DNA of 64,000 nt from G963663315 sp965204925 (GTDB taxonomy: Bacteria; Pseudomonadota; Gammaproteobacteria; Arenicellales; Poriferihabitantaceae), in contig OZ242021.1 in assembly GCA_965204925.1 (NCBI GenBank), positions 1,984,001 through 2,048,000 of the forward strand, given 5' to 3'. A model generated the notes under the pieces. The model saw only the letters and a program-made list of their open reading frames with translations, was not told where the DNA came from and did not search any database. Shown piece by piece: positions 8,885 to 17,422 of this stretch. The translations under genes were made by a program, and so were the position numbers. Every line of letters starts with the position of its first letter. Position 1 is the stretch's first letter.

Positions 8885-10651
8885 ATGTCGATTCTGAATG
8901 AAAGTCTTGCCGGTCGGATTTCCAACTGGTCGGCGGATTCACAGCCGACTACCGAGACCACTGCCCCGCAGGATGGATTGTCTTATGTCTGTGGCCCATC
9001 CAGCCCTTCGTTGGCCTACATCACCATCCCGCAATTACTACGTGAAACCGTCTCCCGCTTCGGCGCGAGGGATGCCGCCGTTTTCGTCGGACAAGATGTC
9101 AGGATGAGTTACTATGATCTTGATCGCGCCGTTGATCAGCTTGCATGCGGATTTCTTGCGCTCGGTCTGGCAAAGGGAGAGCGGGTTGGCATCTGGAGTC
9201 CCAACCGGTATGAATGGGTGCTGACCCAGTTTGCGACTGCGCGTATTGGTCTGGCGCTGGTGAACATTAATCCGGCTTATCGGCTGTCAGAGCTTGAATT
9301 CGTATTGAACAAGGTAGGCTGCCGGGCGCTGGTCACCGCCAAATCCTTCAAGACATCCGACTACATCGGAATGCTCTGGCAACTGGCCCCGGAGCTTGGG
9401 GATTGTGCGCCCGGAAGACTGCGGTCCGTCAGATTGCCTCATCTGAGGAGCGTCATCGTTATGGATGAAAAGCCGGGAGCGGGAGGCGGCGTATATTCAT
9501 TCCGGCAGCTTCTGGAATCCGGTGGTCCTGCCCAAATGCTACGACTGCCAGAGATCGACAAAACCCTCAATCCTGACGATGCCATCAACATCCAGTTTAC
9601 CTCAGGAACCACTGGTTCACCCAAAGGAGCGACCCTCTCGCATTACAATATCGTCAACAACGCGCGTTACGTTACTGACCGTATCAATCTGACGGAAACC
9701 GACAGGCTGGCAATCCCGGTTCCCTTGTATCACTGTTTCGGGATGGTGATGGGGGTCCTTGGCGTCGTCAGCAAGGGGGCCGCGATGGTCTTTCCGGGCG
9801 AGTCATTTGACGCCGCCCGGACTCTGGATGCCATCAGTCATGAACGCTGCACGGCAGTCTACGGCGTGCCGACCATGTTTGTTGCCATGCTGGAAGAACT
9901 GGAACGTTCATCCCGTGATATAACCTGTTTGCGCACCGGGATCATGGCGGGGGCTCCTTGTCCGATAGAGGTCATGCAGCGTGTCAATACAGCAATGAAC
10001 ATGCGTGAAGTGACTATCTGCTACGGCATGACCGAAACTTCACCCGTATCTTTTCAGAGTTTTGTGGACGACCCGATCGACAAGCGTTGTGAAACCGTGG
10101 GACGTATCCACCCGCATGTGGAAGCCAAAATCATTGACCGGAACGGAAGGATTGTTGCGGTTGAAGAGAAAGGTGAATTATGCACCCGGGGCTATTCCGT
10201 GATGAAAGGATATTGGCAGGAAGATCAGAAAAGCGCGGAATGTATTGTCGATGGATGGATGCACACAGGCGATCTGGCCGTACTGGACGAAGAAGGCTTC
10301 TGCTCAATCGTTGGTCGCGTCAAGGACATGATCATTCGTGGAGGGGAGAACATCTACCCTCGTGAAATCGAAGAATATCTGATACGCCATCCCGGGGTGA
10401 GCAATGTCCAGGTATTTGGCATACCGGATGAAAAATTTGGAGAAGAAGTCTGTGCCTGGGTGATTGCCAAACCGGATACGGACCTGCGTGAAGAGGCATT
10501 GCGAAATTTTTGTCAGGGACAGATCGCCCATTTCAAGATACCCCGATACTTCCGGGTCGTTGACGAAATCCCGATGACAATAACCGGCAAACCGCAAAAA
10601 TTCGTCATGCGGGAAAAGATGATGGATTCTCCGGGATTGCGAAAGCCGTAG
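8885..10651 (+). CDS. AMP-forming acyl-CoA synthetase
   Basis: This 588-aa member of the ANL adenylating superfamily activates a carboxylate to acyl-AMP and then acyl-CoA. Visible motifs are the P-loop-like FTSGTTGSPKG, CYGMTETSP, the hinge region GRVKDMIIRGGENIYPREIE, and the C-terminal catalytic Lys in TGKPQKF. A ribosome-binding site (TAGGAGC) lies 11 nt after the amidase stop, so it belongs to the same transcript. In context it probably activates the acid released by the amidase. It resembles medium/short-chain fatty-acid synthetases, but substrate length cannot be read from motifs. Confidence 0.8.
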   Translation: MSILNESLAGRISNWSADSQPTTETTAPQDGLSYVCGPSSPSLAYITIPQLLRETVSRFGARDAAVFVGQDVRMSYYDLDRAVDQLACGFLALGLAKGERVGIWSPNRYEWVLTQFATARIGLALVNINPAYRLSELEFVLNKVGCRALVTAKSFKTSDYIGMLWQLAPELGDCAPGRLRSVRLPHLRSVIVMDEKPGAGGGVYSFRQLLESGGPAQMLRLPEIDKTLNPDDAINIQFTSGTTGSPKGATLSHYNIVNNARYVTDRINLTETDRLAIPVPLYHCFGMVMGVLGVVSKGAAMVFPGESFDAARTLDAISHERCTAVYGVPTMFVAMLEELERSSRDITCLRTGIMAGAPCPIEVMQRVNTAMNMREVTICYGMTETSPVSFQSFVDDPIDKRCETVGRIHPHVEAKIIDRNGRIVAVEEKGELCTRGYSVMKGYWQEDQKSAECIVDGWMHTGDLAVLDEEGFCSIVGRVKDMIIRGGENIYPREIEEYLIRHPGVSNVQVFGIPDEKFGEEVCAWVIAKPDTDLREEALRNFCQGQIAHFKIPRYFRVVDEIPMTITGKPQKFVMREKMMDSPGLRKP

Positions 10652-10682
10652 CAGAGTATGGTTTTCGGGTGGCATTGTCGGA

Positions 10683-11147
10683 ATGACCATGACGCAAGGT
10701 CAGCCTGATGTGCATTTCATGGCGCAGGCCCTTGAACTCGCCAAAAAAGCGCAGGCGCTTGGGGAAATACCGGTCGGCGCCGTGGTGGTTCAGGGTGAAC
10801 AGGTGGTCGGCCGCGGGTTCAACCGCCCGATTGCCGATCGAGACCCTTCTGCCCATGCCGAAATCCGGGCATTGCGAGACGCGGGTCGTTTCCTTGCCAA
10901 CTACCGGTTGCCCGGCTGTACGCTGTATGTCACGCTGGAACCTTGTGTGATGTGCGCGGGGGCGATATTGCATGCCAGAATACAGCGGGTCGTATTCGGC
11001 GCTTATGATGAGAGATACGGGGCAGGGGGCGGCCGGCTGAATTTGCTGGAGTGCGGATTCCTGAATCACCGCTGTAGTGTGGTTTCAGGAGTGATGCAAG
11101 AGTCGTGCCGGCAACTGCTTGGCCAGTTCTTCAGGGAGCGAAGGTAG
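10683..11147 (+). CDS. tadA: tRNA-specific adenosine-34 deaminase TadA
   Basis: TadA converts adenosine to inosine at the wobble position of tRNA-Arg(ACG). The zinc site is complete: His58 and Glu60 in HAEIRAL, Cys88 and Cys91 in PCVMCAGAI. GEIPVGAVVV and the C-terminal LNLLECGFLNHR stretch are typical. At 154 aa it has family length. The start could be ATG 10683 or 10689. It follows the acyl-CoA synthetase on the same strand and converges with the SCO1-type gene, with 11 nt between them. Confidence 0.92.
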   Translation: MTMTQGQPDVHFMAQALELAKKAQALGEIPVGAVVVQGEQVVGRGFNRPIADRDPSAHAEIRALRDAGRFLANYRLPGCTLYVTLEPCVMCAGAILHARIQRVVFGAYDERYGAGGGRLNLLECGFLNHRCSVVSGVMQESCRQLLGQFFRERR

Positions 11148-11158
11148 GGTCGCGGGAT

Positions 11159-11821
11159 TCAGCCCGATTGGTTGTTGTTGCCGAGGAATTCCCGTATTTG
11201 CATGAATCGGCCGGCAATCTCGCCGGCATCGTGTGGAGGCTGCCAGATCGAGGCGACTGTGGCTTCAGGCGAAATCAGGAATATGGCGCCGCTGTGTCCG
11301 ACCAGATAATCTTCTCCCTCTTCATGTTCTTCGATTATCCAGGGGACGCCGAGCTGGGTTGTCAGCGATTCTATCTGCTCTGTCGTGCCGGAGGCTGCGG
11401 TGAATCCTTCTCCGAAAAACTCAATGTAGGCGCGCAGGTGATCGGGTGTGTCGCGTTGACCGTCGACCGAGATGAAAATAAAGGCGGGTTGATCCATATC
11501 CGGCTCGCCGGCGCGCAGGATTTTTTCCCTGGCCTGGCGCAGGAGATTCATCGTCACCGGGCAGATATCGGGGCAATGGGTATACCCGAAAAATACGAAA
11601 TTCCAGTGATCGGAAAACCGCGCCCGGTCGAACGTGCGGGTTTCATGGTCAACGAGGTCGAACGCTTGCAGTCGCAGCTGATCGGGCCATAAAAACCCTT
11701 CGATCGAAGGCGCGGCGGGCTCTACCTTGACAAGGGGTGGATTGAATCCGAAAAGCTGCAAATAAAGCCCGATCAGCAAGGCGCTGACTGTGGCGAGGAC
11801 AATCCTGAAATTGAACCGCAT
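11159..11821 (-). CDS. SCO1/SenC-family copper chaperone
   Basis: This 220-aa thioredoxin-fold protein is anchored by an N-terminal helix (residues 7-25). The copper-binding pair Cys83/Cys87 lies in THCPDICP and the third ligand His176 in VGHSG. The family delivers copper to the CuA site of cytochrome c oxidase or acts as a thiol-disulfide reductase. No oxidase genes are nearby. It is transcribed divergently from the polyamine importer across a 107-nt gap. Confidence 0.88.
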   Translation of the reverse strand: MRFNFRIVLATVSALLIGLYLQLFGFNPPLVKVEPAAPSIEGFLWPDQLRLQAFDLVDHETRTFDRARFSDHWNFVFFGYTHCPDICPVTMNLLRQAREKILRAGEPDMDQPAFIFISVDGQRDTPDHLRAYIEFFGEGFTAASGTTEQIESLTTQLGVPWIIEEHEEGEDYLVGHSGAIFLISPEATVASIWQPPHDAGEIAGRFMQIREFLGNNNQSG

Positions 11822-11841
11822 CGGTTATGCTTCCGTCAGGC

Positions 11842-11871
11842 TTGACAATCGGTTTGAATGTGACACATTAT
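11842..11871 (+). promoter_or_regulatory. Promoter of polyamine importer with overlapping palindrome
   Basis: TTGACA (11842-11847) and CATTAT (11866-11871) are spaced by 18 nt. A perfect odd-centred palindrome, AATGTG-A-CACATT (11857-11869), covers the -10 region, where a repressor would block transcription. The promoter is a fair consensus match; the operator role is inferred. Confidence 0.5.
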
Positions 11872-11928
11872 ATCACTCATCTATTGTACTGTGTTGTCAG
11901 GTAATTAACACCCGCGGGGGCAGAAATT

Positions 11929-13047
11929 ATGAAAAACTCATCTGGTTTGCTGAAAAACTGCATGATCGGCGCAGCTTCTTCAGCGCTCATCTTCTCCATG
12001 GCTTCGGCGTATGCCGGAGGCGAACTCAATGTGACCAACTGGGCCGAGTATATCGCCGAAGATACGATTGAAAACTTCGCGAAAGAATATGATGTCGATG
12101 TGACGTACGATAACTACGATTCGGTCGAGGCCATTGATTCCAAATTGCTGGCCGGTAACACCGGATACGATGTGGTCAGTCATGCCGGCAGCCAGATCGC
12201 GCGCCTGATTCCAGCCGGAATACTGCAGCCGCTGGATAAATCCAGGCTCGACAACTTCAGGCACATGCGCGCCGATGTGCTCGGCCAGCTGGATGCGCAA
12301 TGGGACCCGGGCAACCGGTATATTGTGCCGTATATGTGGGGAACCCATGGCGTGACCTATAATGAAGAGCTGGTGCGGGCAACCTATCCCGATGCGCCGA
12401 TTGGCTCCCTGGACCTGATTTTCGATCCGGCGCACATGGAAAAAATTGCTCCTTGCGGAGTTTCCTTCCTGGATTCTCCGACTGATGTTATGCCGATGGC
12501 GCTGGCCTATATGGGGCTGGACCCGAATACAACGAGCCGCGATGACTACAAGGCGGTGGAAGAGATGCTGTTGAAAATCCGCCCTTATATCAAGACTTTT
12601 GACAACTATGCCTATCAGAGAATGCCGGAAAAGGAATTTTGTCTGGCGGTGACCTGGGGGCCGGATGGATTGTTGGCGGTTGCCGGAGCCCGCGAAGCGA
12701 ATACCGGTGTCGAACTGGATTTCTTCCTTCCTCCGGGTGATGGAGCGTCCAACTTCTGGGTGGATGGCTGGGTCATCCCTGCGGATGCGAAGAATATCGA
12801 CAACGCGTACCTGTTCCTGAACTACATGATGCGTCCCGAGGTGGGGGCGAATGACAGTAACTTTACGTGGTATGCCACTGCCAATGCTTCATCGATCGAA
12901 CTGATCAATGAAGAGGTTACATCAAGTCCGGCGGCATTCCCGTCCCCGGAAGCGGTTGACAAAATGTATACACTGGCGGTTGTTCCGCCGAAAGTGGAAC
13001 GTATGCGGACGAGAGCGTGGACCAATTTCAAGGCGGGTAATCAGTAA
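11929..13047 (+). CDS. Polyamine-type ABC transporter periplasmic binding protein (PotF/PotD-like)
   Basis: This 372-aa secreted protein has a signal peptide ending near residue 29 (ASAYAGG). LNVTNWAEYIAEDTIENF at the start of the mature part is the hallmark of PotD/PotF receptors, and GYDVVSHAGSQIARLIPAGILQPLD follows the family. A gap of about 120 nt separates it from the ATPase gene, after which the permeases follow closely. It is probably a putrescine or spermidine receptor, closer to PotF by gene order and the downstream catabolic genes. The ligand residues were not assigned. Confidence 0.85.
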   Translation: MKNSSGLLKNCMIGAASSALIFSMASAYAGGELNVTNWAEYIAEDTIENFAKEYDVDVTYDNYDSVEAIDSKLLAGNTGYDVVSHAGSQIARLIPAGILQPLDKSRLDNFRHMRADVLGQLDAQWDPGNRYIVPYMWGTHGVTYNEELVRATYPDAPIGSLDLIFDPAHMEKIAPCGVSFLDSPTDVMPMALAYMGLDPNTTSRDDYKAVEEMLLKIRPYIKTFDNYAYQRMPEKEFCLAVTWGPDGLLAVAGAREANTGVELDFFLPPGDGASNFWVDGWVIPADAKNIDNAYLFLNYMMRPEVGANDSNFTWYATANASSIELINEEVTSSPAAFPSPEAVDKMYTLAVVPPKVERMRTRAWTNFKAGNQ

Positions 13048-13166
13048 AATTACCAGGGACGGACATCTCCTGATGGTCCGGTCATAACCATTATCCGGCG
13101 CCTGGCCAGCAGCGCAGGCGCCCGGCTTGGCCGGTTTTGTCACGCAACGCGGGAGGAAACAAAAGC

Positions 13167-14312
13167 ATGCCGGAGCAGGCAGACTATGAGGACAGGCCCT
13201 GGCTCGATCCGGATGCCGAGCCGTTTATACGCATTTCCAATGTTACCAGGAATTTCGGTGACTTTACTGCGGTAAGCAGCGTCAATCTCGATATTTACCG
13301 GGGAGAACTGTTTTGTCTGCTGGGTGGTTCGGGTTGCGGCAAATCGACGCTTCTGCGCATGTTGGCCGGATTCGAGGTTCCTTCGTCGGGTGACATTTAT
13401 ATTGATGGCACGCGCATGAATGATGTTCCCGCCTATGAACGCCCGGTCAACATGATGTTCCAGTCCTATGCGCTGTTTCCGCACATGAATGTCGAGAAGA
13501 ATGTCGCCTATGGGTTGAAAAGGGACGGCGTGGACAAGGAGGAAATCCGTCTGCGTGTAGCGGAAATGCTGGCTATGGTGGAATTGACCGAATTCAGCCG
13601 GCGCAAACCCCACCAGTTATCGGGCGGTCAACGTCAGCGGGTGGCATTGGCGAGGGCGCTGGTCAAACGTCCGAAAGTATTGTTGCTGGATGAACCGCTG
13701 GCCGCGCTGGACAAGCGTCTGCGTGAGCAGACCCAGTTCGAGCTGATGAACATCCAGGAAAAACTGGGTGTGACTTTTATCGTCGTTACCCATGATCAGG
13801 AAGAGGCAATGACGCTTTCGACCCGTATTGCCGTCATGGATGCCGGAAAATTTGTCCAGATCGGCACACCCACCGAAATCTATGAATACCCGGAATCAAG
13901 GATGGTGGCTGACTTTGTCGGTTCGATCAATATGTTCGCGGGACGTGTGACCGAAAGCGGGGAGGATCATTTGAAAGTGCGTTGCAATGATGACGAGGTC
14001 GAGTTTTTTATAAACCACGGCATCCCGGTCAATGAAGGCAGCAAGGTCTGGGTGGCGGTTCGCCCGGAAAAAATACAGGTGTCGAAGTCCCCGCCGCAGC
14101 AAGCGGGGAGCAATCAGATAAGGGGAGTAGTCCAGGATATTGGTTATCTGGGCAATTTCTCGACTTACCGGATCAAGCTCGCCAGCGACAGGGTCATCGA
14201 TGTGACTGTTCCGAATCAGATGCGCCCGAAAGGAGGGCGTCATGTCGTATATTGGGAGGATCAGGTCTGGTTGCAGTGGGATGCTTCCAGCCCGGTCGTG
14301 CTCACCAGGTAA
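13167..14312 (+). CDS. Polyamine-type ABC transporter ATP-binding protein (PotA/PotG-like)
   Basis: ATG 13167 is chosen because GGGAGG lies 10 nt upstream; an earlier TTG has no such site. The 381-aa product has Walker A GGSGCGKST, a Q-loop in MMFQSYALFPH, signature LSGGQRQR, Walker B VLLLDEP and H-loop VTHD. A C-terminal TOBE-type regulatory domain occupies about the last 110 residues, typical of PotA/PotG. It energises the PotB/PotC-type permeases encoded immediately downstream. Confidence 0.88.
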   Translation: MPEQADYEDRPWLDPDAEPFIRISNVTRNFGDFTAVSSVNLDIYRGELFCLLGGSGCGKSTLLRMLAGFEVPSSGDIYIDGTRMNDVPAYERPVNMMFQSYALFPHMNVEKNVAYGLKRDGVDKEEIRLRVAEMLAMVELTEFSRRKPHQLSGGQRQRVALARALVKRPKVLLLDEPLAALDKRLREQTQFELMNIQEKLGVTFIVVTHDQEEAMTLSTRIAVMDAGKFVQIGTPTEIYEYPESRMVADFVGSINMFAGRVTESGEDHLKVRCNDDEVEFFINHGIPVNEGSKVWVAVRPEKIQVSKSPPQQAGSNQIRGVVQDIGYLGNFSTYRIKLASDRVIDVTVPNQMRPKGGRHVVYWEDQVWLQWDASSPVVLTR

Positions 14313-14326
14313 ACCCTGTCCTTATA

Positions 14327-15286
14327 GTGAAAACCGGCGCCGGCATTGCTGAAAAACTGAACAGCCAGCCAGCCGCTGACCGGCTGGCCCGGCTTGTGCA
14401 TCGGTTGCAGGCCAGATGGAAAACCATCGTGGTGTTTATTCCTTTCTTCTGGTTGTCGCTGTTTTTCCTGGCGCCTTTTTTCATTATCCTGAAAATCAGT
14501 GTCGCTGAATCCATAATCGCCAGTCCGCCTTTCTCGCCCTTGTTTCAATGGGCCAGCGATGGCGTGATGAATATTCGCGTGACTTTTGACAATTACGCTT
14601 ACCTGTGGGAAGACGAACTCTACCTCAATACCTGGATCAATTCCGTCAAGATTTCTTCGATTTCAACGCTGTTATGTCTGCTGATCGGCTATCCGCTTGC
14701 CTATGCCATCGTACGGGCATCGCATACGGCAAAACATATTTTGCTGATGATGGTGATTTTGCCGTTCTGGACGTCTTTTCTGTTGCGGGTATATGCCTGG
14801 ATGGGGTTGCTGGCAGACCAGGGTTTGATCAATGATATCCTGATCTGGCTTGGCTTGATCGATGCCCCCGTGCGCCTGCTGTATTCTCATTTCGCGGTCT
14901 ATGTGGGTATCGTATATACCTATGTCCCGTTCATGATCCTGCCGCTCTACGCGAATATGGAGAAACTGGACATGACGCTGCATGAAGCGGCCGCCGACCT
15001 CGGCGCAAAACCTGTCACTACATTCCTGACCGTCACGCTGCCCATGACCGTGCCCGGTATCGTGGCGGGCTGCCTGCTGGTATTTATTCCGGCGACTGGC
15101 GAGTTCGTCATCCCCGATTTGCTCGGCGGCGGCAATGTATTGATGATCGGACGGATTCTGTTTGGCGAGTTTCATTCCAATCATGATTGGCCGGTGGCGT
15201 CCGCGGTGGCGGTCGCGCTGCTTCTGCTGCTGGTCATACCCATCATGCTTTATCAGAGAGTGCAGGCCAGAGAGAACCGGATGTGA
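14327..15286 (+). CDS. Polyamine-type ABC transporter permease (PotB/PotH-like)
   Basis: This is an inner-membrane permease of about 319 aa from GTG 14327, 14 nt after the ATPase stop. The open frame begins at TTG 14252 inside the ATPase gene, so the start is uncertain. About six helices are visible. The EAA coupling loop reads HEAAADLGAKPVTTFLTVTLPMTVPGI. The residues before the first helix (about 35) are polar and possibly partly non-coding. It overlaps the next permease start (TGATG). Confidence 0.82.
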   Translation: MKTGAGIAEKLNSQPAADRLARLVHRLQARWKTIVVFIPFFWLSLFFLAPFFIILKISVAESIIASPPFSPLFQWASDGVMNIRVTFDNYAYLWEDELYLNTWINSVKISSISTLLCLLIGYPLAYAIVRASHTAKHILLMMVILPFWTSFLLRVYAWMGLLADQGLINDILIWLGLIDAPVRLLYSHFAVYVGIVYTYVPFMILPLYANMEKLDMTLHEAAADLGAKPVTTFLTVTLPMTVPGIVAGCLLVFIPATGEFVIPDLLGGGNVLMIGRILFGEFHSNHDWPVASAVAVALLLLLVIPIMLYQRVQARENRM

Positions 15287-16125
15287 TGCACAAAAAACGA
15301 TCGACATTCCTGTTCTCGATGCTGTGTTTCGGTATGGCGTTTCTGTACGTACCGATGATCATGCTCATTGTCTATTCTTTCAACTACTCAAAAATTGTTC
15401 CGGTCTGGGGTGGTTTCTCTACGCGCTGGTACGCTACCCTGTTTGAAAGCGAGGAAGTATGGGAGGCATTGTTGCTCAGTATGCAGATCGCGGTCGTCAA
15501 TGCGACTTTTGCCACCTTGCTTGGTACGCTGGCGGGTCTTGCCATGGTGCGCTTTGGAAAGTTCCGCGGCAGAACCCTGTTCGGCGGCATGATCACCGCG
15601 CCCCTCGTCATGCCCGAAGTAATTACCGGGCTGTCCCTGCTGATGCTGTTCATCACATTGAATGAGTTTTTCGGCTGGCCGTCGAGCCGCGGATTTACCA
15701 CGATCACGATCGCGCATATCACGTTCTCGATGGCCTATGTCGCGGTCATCATCCAGTCGCGGCTGTCTGGTATGGGGCAGGACTATGAAGAAGCGGCTCA
15801 GGACCTCGGCGCCCGACCGTTCAGGGTGCTGACCGACGTTACGTTGCCGTTGCTGGCTCCCGGTATGATGGCGGGATGGTTGCTGGCCTTCACCCTGTCG
15901 CTTGATGATCTTGTCATAGCGAGCTTTGTCACCGGCCCCGGTTCGAATACCCTGCCCATGCTCATTTACTCCAGGGTGAGGCTGGGATTGCGCCCCGATA
16001 TCAATGCCCTGGCCACAATCATCATTGTTACGGTCGCGGTCGGAGTGATCGTCGCCGGCTGGATCATGTTCCGGCAACAGAAGCAACGGGAACGGGACCT
16101 GCAACTGGCCGCCGGGGACAACTGA
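15286..16125 (+). CDS. Polyamine-type ABC transporter permease (PotC/PotI-like)
   Basis: This 279-aa second permease starts at ATG 15286, overlapping the preceding stop by one base (TGATG); GTG 15283 is an alternative. It carries about six helices and the coupling loop EEAAQDLGARPFRVLTDVTLPLLAPG. With the three preceding genes it completes a PotFGHI-style importer. Its stop is only 3 nt from the convergent Rieske oxygenase gene. Confidence 0.85.
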   Translation: MHKKRSTFLFSMLCFGMAFLYVPMIMLIVYSFNYSKIVPVWGGFSTRWYATLFESEEVWEALLLSMQIAVVNATFATLLGTLAGLAMVRFGKFRGRTLFGGMITAPLVMPEVITGLSLLMLFITLNEFFGWPSSRGFTTITIAHITFSMAYVAVIIQSRLSGMGQDYEEAAQDLGARPFRVLTDVTLPLLAPGMMAGWLLAFTLSLDDLVIASFVTGPGSNTLPMLIYSRVRLGLRPDINALATIIIVTVAVGVIVAGWIMFRQQKQRERDLQLAAGDN

Positions 16126-16128
16126 TAT

Positions 16129-17343
16129 TCAGGTCTCGCATTTGCGCCGGGCGGCGCTATCGCCAGACTGGGCCATGGTATCATTTATCTCGATCATTTT
16201 CCCGGCGCCGGGCGCTTGCTTCAATCGGGTCACAGGCAGAATGTCCTGAATCATATGGTGAAATTCGCGCACCCCGCTTTCCAGCGATGACAGTTCGGGT
16301 TCCGGGAAGACGCTGGATTTCATACCGTTGTGTATGCGCATGACGAAATCCTCGTCTTGTGCACTGGCAATGCGGTTGATGCGACGGTTGAGATAGCGTA
16401 CCGCGCTGATTTCCCTGCGCGCATCGGGCAAAGCGTAGCTCGCTCCCGTCAGGATCGTCTTTTGCGGTGAAAGCGGGATGGTCATGTAGTATTCGATGCT
16501 GTCCGGGTACATGCCAAGCGCCATGTTCGGAAAAATTGCGATATAGAACCACAGCCGCTGATTGTCAGCGGGCAGGTGATCGAATCGTGGCAGCAGTTTC
16601 TGGTAGTTTCTGACGCTCCAGTTTCTTGCCGGTTTGTCATTCAGGTAAGCCGAAGATACGGAATGACCTGCGATGAGGTGGTCCGTGTAGTTTTTGCCGT
16701 ATAGCTCGTGCAGCGCGGGATGCCCAATCGGGACGTGGTAACCTTCGTTATCTATGTCATGGATTACCTTCCAGTTACAGGGCATCACCTGTCGGTAACG
16801 GGAGTTTTCGAGCGGCTGCATTTGCGGCAGGCGGTAGGGTTGCAGGCGGTCTTCAAGGGCCCGCATGGTTTCGGCAAGCGGAGTTCCACCGGGGGTAAAA
16901 CGGATGAATATGAAGCCCATCCAGATTTCCAGATCGACCGGAATCAGGCTTTTGCCGGACTTGTCGAGGTTGGCAAACGAACTTTCGGCGGGAATGCCAA
17001 TGAGTTTTCCGTCGAGTTGGTATGTCCAGCCATGGAAGGGACAGCTTAAAGTCGATGCACATCGACCCGAAACGGTGTTCAGGAGGCGCGCGCCGCGGTG
17101 GCGGCAAACATTATGGAAAGCCCTCAGTCGACCATCATTGCCACGCACTATGATGGCGGATTCGCCGGCCACTTCGAACGCCAGAAAGTCGCGGCCGCGC
17201 GGCAGGTCGCTGATATGGGCGGCCAGCAGCCAGTTGTCGTGGAACAGCCGATCGCATTCCAGGTCAAAAAGCGCTTCGTCCCGATAGCACCATTTCGCCA
17301 GGCAATCACTGAAATGATCGGTCATATCGTTTCCGGGTTGCAC
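16129..17343 (-). CDS. Rieske non-heme iron oxygenase, alpha subunit
   Basis: This 404-aa protein has a Rieske [2Fe-2S] domain with Cys80/His82 (CRHRG) and Cys101/His104 (CPFHGW). The catalytic-domain iron ligands are His203 and His208 in EGYHVPIGHP. Glu200 sits where most ring-hydroxylating dioxygenases have the bridging Asp; Glu is known in quaternary-amine demethylases such as CntA. With the amine importer and amine oxidase beside it, an N-demethylase or amine monooxygenase is more likely than an aromatic dioxygenase. A reductase partner is not in the window. Met7 is an alternative start. Confidence 0.75.
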   Translation of the reverse strand: MQPGNDMTDHFSDCLAKWCYRDEALFDLECDRLFHDNWLLAAHISDLPRGRDFLAFEVAGESAIIVRGNDGRLRAFHNVCRHRGARLLNTVSGRCASTLSCPFHGWTYQLDGKLIGIPAESSFANLDKSGKSLIPVDLEIWMGFIFIRFTPGGTPLAETMRALEDRLQPYRLPQMQPLENSRYRQVMPCNWKVIHDIDNEGYHVPIGHPALHELYGKNYTDHLIAGHSVSSAYLNDKPARNWSVRNYQKLLPRFDHLPADNQRLWFYIAIFPNMALGMYPDSIEYYMTIPLSPQKTILTGASYALPDARREISAVRYLNRRINRIASAQDEDFVMRIHNGMKSSVFPEPELSSLESGVREFHHMIQDILPVTRLKQAPGAGKMIEINDTMAQSGDSAARRKCET

Positions 17344-17362
17344 GTGTATTTCAGGCTGAGTG

Positions 17363-17380
17363 ATTGTAAAATCTTACAAT
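17363..17380. promoter_or_regulatory. Inverted-repeat operator in the divergent oxygenase/amine oxidase region
   Basis: ATTGTAA and TTACAAT are perfect 7-nt arms around a 4-nt centre. The site lies in the 79-nt gap between the divergently read Rieske oxygenase and amine oxidase genes, so one regulator could control both. TTGTA..TACAA arms are common for GntR-family regulators; which regulator binds is unknown. Confidence 0.5.
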
Positions 17381-17422
17381 TTATCAACCCTTCCTTGCAA
17401 CACCTGCAAACGCCCTTGCATT

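Noticed and set aside
16100..16170. GC-rich inverted repeat at the permease/oxygenase convergence as a terminator
   Set aside because: The arms (GCCGCC/GGCGGC) lie far apart and are not followed by a T-run on either strand.
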